This document shows positions 58,319 through 64,000 of a DNA stretch of 64,000 nt, piece by piece; position 1 is the first letter of the stretch, and each line of letters opens with the position of its first letter. The notes beneath the pieces were generated by a model, which was not told the origin of the DNA, searched no databases, and saw only the letters and a program-made list of their open reading frames with translations. The translations under genes were made by a program, and so were the position numbers. The DNA comes from Chthonomonas sp. (GTDB taxonomy: Bacteria > Armatimonadota > Fimbriimonadia > Fimbriimonadales > Fimbriimonadaceae): the NCBI GenBank assembly GCA_016788585.1, contig JAEURP010000009.1:124001-188000 (forward strand), given 5' to 3'.

Positions 58319-60115
58319 ATGGACCAGTCCCACATCCGCAATTTCTGCATCATCGCCCACATCGACCATGGCAAATCCACCCTCGCGGATCGGATCATTG
58401 AGAAGTGTGGGGCGATCCGTGGGACCGCTCAGGAGCAAATGCTCGATTCAATGGACATCGAGCGTGAGCGGGGGATCACCATCAAAATGGCGGCGGTTAG
58501 GCTAGATTACCGGGCAAAAAACGGTCAGGAGTACCAACTAAACCTGATCGATACGCCAGGTCACGTTGATTTCACCTACGAAGTTAGCCGCGCCCTTGCT
58601 GCTTGCGAGGGCGCGTTATTGATCGTAGACGCTAGCCAAGGTGTCGAGGCCCAAACGATCGCAAATGCTGGCATGGCGATGAACCAGAACCTTGAGATCG
58701 TGCCGGTGATCAACAAGATCGATCTGCCACACGCAGACGTGGAACGCGCCAAAGAGGAGATCGAGCATGCCATCGTCATTCCAGCACATGATGCCGTTCT
58801 CGCTTCGGCGAAGGCTGGGATTGGCATTGAGGACATCTTGGAGGCAGTCTGCATGCGCATGCCGTCACCCACAGGTAATCACGCAGCGCCGTTGAGGGCG
58901 CTGATTTATGATTCGCACTTTGATAGCTACCAAGGCGCCGTCGCTTATATCAGAGTGGTTGATGGATCGGTGCGCCCCGGCGACAAAATCAAAATGATGT
59001 CGAGCGGCGCCACTTTTGTGGTCGATGAGGTAGGGGTCTTCAAGCCGCAACTGGTCCGAACCGAAGAACTTCAGACAGGTGAAGTTGGCTTCATCACTGC
59101 CGCAATGAAGGCGATCGGTGACGCCAAAGTCGGCGACACGGTCACTTTAGCGGAGAATGCGGCTAAGGAGCCGCTCCCGGGATATCGAGACGTCAAGCCG
59201 ATGGTTTATTGCGGTCTGTATCCAACCGACGGCGATGCCTACGAAGATCTGCGTGATGCCATCGAAAAGCTCAAGCTCAATGATGCTTCCTTGACCTTTA
59301 CTCCGGAAACCTCGGCGGCCCTTGGCTTTGGGTTTCGCTGCGGCTTCTTGGGGCTCCTGCACATGGAGATCGCACGGGAGCGGCTGGAGCGCGAGTTTGG
59401 ACTCGATCTCATCTTGACTGCCCCTAGTGTGGACTTTTTGGTTCACGCGACGAACGGTAGTATCGAGCACATTAGCAACCCCAGTGAGTTTCCGTCGCCA
59501 AACGAGATCAGCATGATCGAGGAGCCAACGGTAAGCGCGACCATCATGACGCCGCAGGAATACGTTGGCGCGGTAATGACCCTTTGCCAAGAGCGCCGTG
59601 GAGTGTATCTGCGAAGCGAGTATCCATCGCCGAACCGCGTAATGCTTTACTACACTCTGCCACTGGCCGAGATTCTTCTCGACTTCTTTGACAAGCTCAA
59701 ATCCTCGACCCGTGGCTATGCTTCATTCGATTATGAGCTTGGCGACTACCAAGGTAGCGACTTGGTGAAGCTAGACATTTTGTTGAATGGCGACATTGTG
59801 GATGCTCTCTCGTTCATCGTGCACCGCTCATTCGCCTATCAACGTGGCAAGGGTGTGGTCGAGCAGCTTAGAAAGGTGGTGCCAAGGCAGCAGTACGAGG
59901 TCCGAATTCAGGCTGCGATCGGCAGCAAGATCATTTCGGCGGATTCGATCAAGCCATTCCGAAAGAACGTCATTGCCAAGTGCTATGGCGGAGACGTGAC
60001 GCGCAAACGAAAGCTCCTAGAGAAGCAGAAAGCGGGCAAAAAGCGAATGAAGCAGATTGGCAGCGTGGAGCTTCCCCAGGAGGCGTTCCTCAGCGTTCTG
60101 AAGGTGATGGAGTAG
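58319..60115 (+). CDS. lepA: Elongation factor 4
   Basis: A 598-residue ribosome-associated GTPase. GTP-binding motifs are [14 protein letters not shown] (G1), RGITIKMA (G2), DTPGHVDF (G3) and NKID (G4). The LepA-specific C-terminal domain is present ([40 protein letters not shown]). Length is standard. TACTCT lies 11 bases before the ATG with no ribosome site, suggesting a short leader. The stop directly abuts the stop of the convergent WD40 gene. Confidence 0.97.
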   Translation: MDQSHIRNFCIIAHIDHGKSTLADRIIEKCGAIRGTAQEQMLDSMDIERERGITIKMAAVRLDYRAKNGQEYQLNLIDTPGHVDFTYEVSRALAACEGALLIVDASQGVEAQTIANAGMAMNQNLEIVPVINKIDLPHADVERAKEEIEHAIVIPAHDAVLASAKAGIGIEDILEAVCMRMPSPTGNHAAPLRALIYDSHFDSYQGAVAYIRVVDGSVRPGDKIKMMSSGATFVVDEVGVFKPQLVRTEELQTGEVGFITAAMKAIGDAKVGDTVTLAENAAKEPLPGYRDVKPMVYCGLYPTDGDAYEDLRDAIEKLKLNDASLTFTPETSAALGFGFRCGFLGLLHMEIARERLEREFGLDLILTAPSVDFLVHATNGSIEHISNPSEFPSPNEISMIEEPTVSATIMTPQEYVGAVMTLCQERRGVYLRSEYPSPNRVMLYYTLPLAEILLDFFDKLKSSTRGYASFDYELGDYQGSDLVKLDILLNGDIVDALSFIVHRSFAYQRGKGVVEQLRKVVPRQQYEVRIQAAIGSKIISADSIKPFRKNVIAKCYGGDVTRKRKLLEKQKAGKKRMKQIGSVELPQEAFLSVLKVME

Positions 60116-61063
60116 TTACTTTCCGGCTGGCTGTCCTGGCGATACTGAGTTGATTTGCAGACCGTCATTGATGTTGACGGATATGAGATAGCGGCCATCT
60201 CCCGTAAAGGCAAGCGGAGCTCCGACCGCGCACTGGTCGGCAAGGGTTGAGATCTTTTTGTAGCCAACTAGATCCCAGATCACGACATTGCGATCGTTCG
60301 CGCTCGAGGCACCCAACTTACCATTTGGTGAAATCGCGACGTACTGAACCCAGTCATCATGGCCCTTGAGAAGAGCGAGTCGCTTCTGAGCAGTGGTGTC
60401 CCAAACGGCCAGGCCATTGTCGCGCCCAGCAGAAACCATCTTGGTTCGAGACGCATTGAAGGCGAGGCCATTCAAACCCATACTAGTGTGCGGGTCCTTC
60501 TTGGACACCACTCCCTTGGCTGTGCGGAACTGAAGACCGCCGACCAGCGTCGCGATCACCATTCCGCTTTTGATTGGCGTTGCATTCGCGAAAACCACCC
60601 CATTTCCCCCAATTTTTGATTTCGGAGTCATAGAGGCAAAGTCCCAAGAAATGACAACGTCGTCCTTTCCGGTGCTAACCAAGGTTTTTCCGTCGGGAGT
60701 GAAGGAGAGTGACTGAATCCCTCGCTGGTGGTACTTCGTGCCGCGTGGAAACTCGCGAACCTTTGCCCCGGTCTTCATATTCCAAACATAGATGCGAGAT
60801 GTCTCGTCACCGGTCACAAGCCATTGGCCATTGGGTGAGAACGCCAAACCATAAGCCGGTTGAGGGTGTCCGATAAGGTTGTAAACAGGCAGTCGGGTAG
60901 CGGCATTCATCACCCTGATGTTGCCGCTCTCTTGCGATGCTGCGAAAAGTGATCCAGTGGGTGCGCCCGCAACAGCGATCGTGCGGAGCGAATCAAAAGA
61001 CTGGATTCGAGTAACTGTTGGTGGGGCCACAACGAGTGTTGCGGCAAGTGCGAGAGTAATCAT
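60116..61063 (-). CDS. Exported WD40-repeat protein
   Basis: A 315-residue exported protein with a short signal peptide (ITLALAATLVVAPP). About six to seven WD40 blades fill the rest (FSPNGQWLVTGDETSRIYVW, FTPDGKTLVSTGKDDVVISW, ISPNGKLGASSANDRNVVIW). A WD40 propeller is typically a binding platform; nothing specific to a ligand can be seen. GGAG lies about 10 bases before the ATG. It follows the lipoprotein gene on the same strand by 41 bases and abuts convergent lepA. Confidence 0.85.
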   Translation of the reverse strand: MITLALAATLVVAPPTVTRIQSFDSLRTIAVAGAPTGSLFAASQESGNIRVMNAATRLPVYNLIGHPQPAYGLAFSPNGQWLVTGDETSRIYVWNMKTGAKVREFPRGTKYHQRGIQSLSFTPDGKTLVSTGKDDVVISWDFASMTPKSKIGGNGVVFANATPIKSGMVIATLVGGLQFRTAKGVVSKKDPHTSMGLNGLAFNASRTKMVSAGRDNGLAVWDTTAQKRLALLKGHDDWVQYVAISPNGKLGASSANDRNVVIWDLVGYKKISTLADQCAVGAPLAFTGDGRYLISVNINDGLQINSVSPGQPAGK

Positions 61064-61104
61064 CCTTGTTTCTCCAAATTTAGGACGTAGGAGGCCTGTA
61101 AAGA

Positions 61105-62037
61105 TTACGGCTTCTTTGTGACGAGTCTATCCTTAACCTTTTGGTTAAAGTTCCAAATTGCACGCCACTCGGCGACAATCGGCTTATTATTAGGTTCGGT
61201 CGCATTCACCCTGATCGTGAGCGGCACGAGTCTAATTCCATCAAACCTTGCTTCAAAGGCATTGAGACCAATCCCAGGTTTTGTTGCAATCAGGCGATAA
61301 AACGGTCTCATGACGCCGCCTGACTCCATGTTCTTGGATTCCAGCGTCACCTTAAATCCGCTCTTCTTCAGGTGATCGATGACGGGCTCCCAGGTCGGCC
61401 TCCCTTCAGTAAGGGTCTCAAAGATCTGGCGAGAGAAGAGAGTGTGGAGGTGCTTGACGTCTGGCGCCTCACCCTTCTGCCCCAGGGGCATCTTCTTTAC
61501 TGGCTTACTGCCATTGTGGATCGTCCTATTGGTGCCATCGGCTCGCATCAAGTTTGGACCCGTTGGATAGTCTACGTCGACGTAGTCGATCTTGTACAAG
61601 GACTTATCCTCAATCAAGAATGTGCCGATTTGCTTGCCCTTTACCTTGGTGTTCTGCAGGGTCATTTCAAAGGAACCAGCAACCTGCTTCCAGTTCTCGG
61701 TCGCCTTGTCAAGCTTAACGGCAAAGGCCGCGACTTCGACTCCAGCGGGTACCCATCCGTTTGAACCGGGCTTGGCGACGAGGACTTGGACCGGCCTGCT
61801 TTGCTCTGCTTCTCGCTGACTTAGCTGCTTCTTAACTTCCTCGGTTGTTTTGGCGGGGTCCTGCTCGGTCTCCTTCGGCTCGGTTGTTGCTGTAGGTCCC
61901 GTTGATCCAGTTGGATCGATTGGTGTGGTAGTCGTCTCCCTTTGGACGTGCTCGTCTTTAGGTTCGACCACCGATTGTTGGGGTTGGCACCCAGCCAGGA
62001 GGATGGCGCCAATAGCAAGATAGATGAGTCGATTCAT
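61105..62037 (-). CDS. Lipoprotein of unknown function
   Basis: A 310-residue protein with a clear lipobox (AIGAILLAGCQ), so it is acylated at C17 and membrane-anchored. A Thr/Pro/Glu-rich linker (about residues 20-85) precedes a globular region (SFEMTLQNTKVKGKQIGTFL, RLIATKPGIGLNAFEARFDG) that I cannot assign to a family. Its ATG overlaps the GH57 gene stop (62034-62037), so the two are translated together, but no functional link is evident. Confidence 0.75.
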   Translation of the reverse strand: MNRLIYLAIGAILLAGCQPQQSVVEPKDEHVQRETTTTPIDPTGSTGPTATTEPKETEQDPAKTTEEVKKQLSQREAEQSRPVQVLVAKPGSNGWVPAGVEVAAFAVKLDKATENWKQVAGSFEMTLQNTKVKGKQIGTFLIEDKSLYKIDYVDVDYPTGPNLMRADGTNRTIHNGSKPVKKMPLGQKGEAPDVKHLHTLFSRQIFETLTEGRPTWEPVIDHLKKSGFKVTLESKNMESGGVMRPFYRLIATKPGIGLNAFEARFDGIRLVPLTIRVNATEPNNKPIVAEWRAIWNFNQKVKDRLVTKKP

Positions 62038-63755
62038 AACTGGTCGATCGAGGCAACCGACGGCAAGGGGAAGTCTAATTCTGCCCAGAACTTGAGGTCA
62101 ATCGTATTCTGGAAAGGTGCGTCCTTTTGCCGGCAATCTTCATAGAATGACAACTCGTCTGGGGTCATGGTTTCGCCAATGTGAACCTTGTCGGCAATTG
62201 CCGCCAGCCGCAAGAATCGGTCGACATGATCGTCGAACCGAATCTCGGCATAATCTCGCGCCGCCCACGTCGAGATCAAAAACTGCCAATCGGAGGCTTC
62301 GGAAAGGAGGAGTTCTCTAGCTGCCTGAATGACGATGTCATGGGCAGGACCGCCGTCGTATTCTGCAGCCATTTGACGCATCTTCTTCTGGCACGGATAG
62401 AGCTTTTCCCAGGTCCACAAGTTGTCATTGTTGATCCAGATGTAGTGATATCCTCCCTCCCCCCACGAGCCTTCGGGTAGGTGAATCAAGTGTCGAGCCG
62501 GCTCTTCGTCGATTACGTCTCCAGCAGAGACGCTCGCCAAATCCGGCTCGGCTGCCATGGCTCGCCCCATTTCGAAGAGGAATTCTGGGCCCTCCCACCA
62601 CCAGTGGCCAAAAAGTTCAGTATCGTACATCGCGACCAGAGTGCCAACGCGACCATGGTTGTCGCGGTATTCGTGCATCACGCCTTTCACCGTCTGCACA
62701 AAGTCCTCGGCGTGCCCTTGAATCTTTTCGAATGCATTCCAAGGGTCGTACGGTTGCTTCTGCCCAAGATCGGCTTTGTTCTCGCTAATTCGCCAATACC
62801 TCAGCCGCCCTGGCACCAAGTGCTTATGAAATTCTAGGTAAGCCGGGTCGCCTGGGTAACCGACATCACCGGACCAGACCTTGGCGGTGGTGTTGGGGTC
62901 TCGGGCAAAGCAAATCACTCCGTTTGGCAGGGCGTAATGCTCGTATTCGCTACGGTTCTCGATCAGATCTTCAAACAAGAGTTTCGAGCGTTCGAACATC
63001 TCGGCGAGCTGCGGGAATTGCATCACATAGGTGCCAAGCGGCTCGCCGCCGCGAATCATGTGCGAATCAACAAAGAAGTACTCGATGCCGTTTTCGTACA
63101 GAAAGTCCTCGACCGACTTGCGGGGCCAGATCGTTTCATCACCAACCGGGGCTTTCCAATCGTAACCGGGTCGGTATGCGCATTCTGGGAGCCAAATCCC
63201 TCTTGGGGCGCGCCCAAACCTCTGTGAATGGCTCTTGACTGCGAGCTTCACTTGCGCCTGAATCGACTCATCCGTTCCCGTCAAGGGGAAATAGCCGTGG
63301 GTTGCGCCACAAGTAATCAAGTCGATCGAACCTTCGTCTTGGAAGTAACGAAAGCCATCGTTGATGTTCCGACCCCATTGGTGCTTGAAAGAGACCAATG
63401 CACGAGTGTAGTAGCGCTGCCACATACCGGCCACTCCCTGCATCCATGTTGATCCCTCGCGCTCAAAGGTGTCGCGGTCGGCGACGGCAGCATCGATTTT
63501 CTCTTGGCAGTAGGCCTCGAATCCTGCCTTAAATGTTGGATCGTCGAGCTGCTCAGCCAAGATGGGGGTCATATTGACGGTCCAGCGAGGTCGGATACCA
63601 AGATCATTTAGCCGGCCAAGGGCATCGAGAATTGGCAGGTAGCATTCTGCGGCCGATTCATGCAACCAGTCTGTTCCATGTGGCGACTTGCCGTGCGACA
63701 AGACATACGGCATGTGTGAGTGAAGCACCAAGGTAAATCGGCCGACCACGGACAT
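62034..63755 (-). CDS. GH57 1,4-alpha-glucan branching enzyme
   Basis: A 573-residue glycoside hydrolase family 57 enzyme. It introduces alpha-1,6 branches into glycogen-like glucans. The start FTLVLHSHMPYVLSHGKSPH is typical. The nucleophile glutamate is E191 (GIWLPECAYRPG) and the acid/base aspartate D378 (MYDTELFGHWWWEG), matching the positions known for the Thermococcus enzyme type. A C-terminal helical domain follows. Minus-strand CATAAT lies 7 bases before the ATG. It is probably the first gene of a two-gene unit with the lipoprotein. No other glycogen gene is in the window. Confidence 0.92.
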   Translation of the reverse strand: MSVVGRFTLVLHSHMPYVLSHGKSPHGTDWLHESAAECYLPILDALGRLNDLGIRPRWTVNMTPILAEQLDDPTFKAGFEAYCQEKIDAAVADRDTFEREGSTWMQGVAGMWQRYYTRALVSFKHQWGRNINDGFRYFQDEGSIDLITCGATHGYFPLTGTDESIQAQVKLAVKSHSQRFGRAPRGIWLPECAYRPGYDWKAPVGDETIWPRKSVEDFLYENGIEYFFVDSHMIRGGEPLGTYVMQFPQLAEMFERSKLLFEDLIENRSEYEHYALPNGVICFARDPNTTAKVWSGDVGYPGDPAYLEFHKHLVPGRLRYWRISENKADLGQKQPYDPWNAFEKIQGHAEDFVQTVKGVMHEYRDNHGRVGTLVAMYDTELFGHWWWEGPEFLFEMGRAMAAEPDLASVSAGDVIDEEPARHLIHLPEGSWGEGGYHYIWINNDNLWTWEKLYPCQKKMRQMAAEYDGGPAHDIVIQAARELLLSEASDWQFLISTWAARDYAEIRFDDHVDRFLRLAAIADKVHIGETMTPDELSFYEDCRQKDAPFQNTIDLKFWAELDFPLPSVASIDQL

Positions 63756-63762
63756 CTGCCAG

Positions 63763-63768
63763 ATTATG
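63763..63768 (-). promoter_or_regulatory. Candidate -10 element 7 bases before the GH57 gene
   Basis: Minus-strand CATAAT is followed after 7 bases by the ATG at 63755. No ribosome site is present. This is a leaderless-type arrangement. Confidence 0.4.
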
Positions 63769-63800
63769 CCCTCTATCGGAGCTTGTGGAACGTCCCGAAC

Positions 63801-64000
63801 ATGTTGATGGTGATATCGATGAGAGTTTTCAAGTGCTTGACCGGTTTAGCCATCGCGGGACAGTGCATCGCACAACAGATGGTCGACGTTCCAGTCGGAG
63901 AGGCCGCGTATGTTCGAAGTGGCGAACCTGTAGTCCAATCCCGCCCATCGCCAGCCCCGGAGGCAAAGCCAGCAGCCAGGGAGGAAGCGAGGCGCAACCT
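63801..64000 (+). CDS. Exported protein, 3'-truncated by window edge
   Basis: An open frame runs without stop from the ATG at 63801 to the right edge. An in-frame ATG at 63819 gives a cleaner signal peptide: MRVFKCLTGLAIAGQCIAQQ. After it comes VDVPVGEAAYVRSGEPVVQS and a Pro/Ala/Arg-rich stretch, so an exported protein with a flexible linker is likely. No domain can be identified from about 60 residues. It is divergent from the GH57 gene. Confidence 0.55.
   Translation, partial: MLMVISMRVFKCLTGLAIAGQCIAQQMVDVPVGEAAYVRSGEPVVQSRPSPAPEAKPAAREEARRN

Noticed and set aside
63773-63997. 74-codon minus-strand frame at the right edge
   Set aside because: The opposite strand carries an open frame with a good signal peptide running to the window end. 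The minus frame shows no motif.

Overview
The window is a gene-dense, roughly 55-60% GC bacterial chromosome segment. It has about 65 protein genes, one tRNA and no recognisable phage or insertion sequence. The gene content points to a diderm: outer-membrane beta-barrel proteins, PEP-CTERM surface proteins, lipoproteins, and an RpoE/RseB/HtrA envelope-stress set. Together with a tricorn-like protease, a DUF1800 protein, a GH57 branching enzyme and a pseudopilin-like C-terminal module, this suggests Armatimonadota, probably the Fimbriimonadia. That placement is inferred from protein style and gene order, not from a marker-gene tree.

Layout. 1-4.3 kb: the end of holB, then sigma factor, zinc anti-sigma, RseB-like protein and HtrA, an envelope-stress operon. 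4.4-9 kb: an orphan 65-residue protein, a DUF1800 protein, tyrS, and two PEP-CTERM paralogues on the minus strand. 9-15.6 kb: a nucleotidyltransferase/phosphomannomutase fusion, tRNA-Leu(GAG), Hsp20, a second ECF sigma with a DUF4349-type anti-sigma, and an ExeA-like ATPase coupled to an excisionase-type HTH protein. 15.6-22.6 kb: a secreted PPC-like protein, an isolated sdhA, a GNAT, an M28 peptidase, a YccA-like membrane protein and a methyltransferase. 22.8-26.1 kb: a metal-uptake set (DUF2946-like protein, barrel protein, binding protein, permease) with no ATPase gene. 26.2-27.6 kb: a MobA-like protein and lumazine synthase, the latter carrying an unusual C-terminal HTH domain.

27.8-38.1 kb is the main translation operon: rpsN-rpsH-rplF-rplR-rpsE-rpmD-rplO-secY-adk-map-infA-rpmJ-rpsM-rpsK-rpoA-rplQ-truA-rplM-rpsI. 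It starts abruptly at rpsN behind a good promoter and lacks rpsD. 38.1-49.6 kb: tricorn-like protease, barrel protein, phosphomannomutase, DedA, Maf, prfA, rimO and two uncharacterised proteins. 49.5-64 kb: UbiD-family decarboxylase, an endonuclease/exonuclease/phosphatase-fold membrane protein, a beta-propeller/dockerin-like secreted protein, tandem cyclophilins, rplA, a lysine-dehydrogenase-like enzyme, a diguanylate cyclase, lepA, WD40 and lipoprotein genes, a GH57 branching enzyme, and the start of an exported protein at the right edge.

Themes. Many genes overlap by ATGA or similar junctions, and several convergent pairs overlap at their 3' ends. A -10-like hexamer lies only 6-10 bases before the start codon of several monocistronic or first genes, which suggests leaderless transcripts. 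The most unusual single object is the lumazine synthase-HTH fusion, whose linker is encoded by short tandem and inverted repeats. Next come the ExeA/HTH pair with two possible HTH start sites, and the metal-uptake set without an ATPase. I did not find a clearly new multi-gene defence or mobile system.
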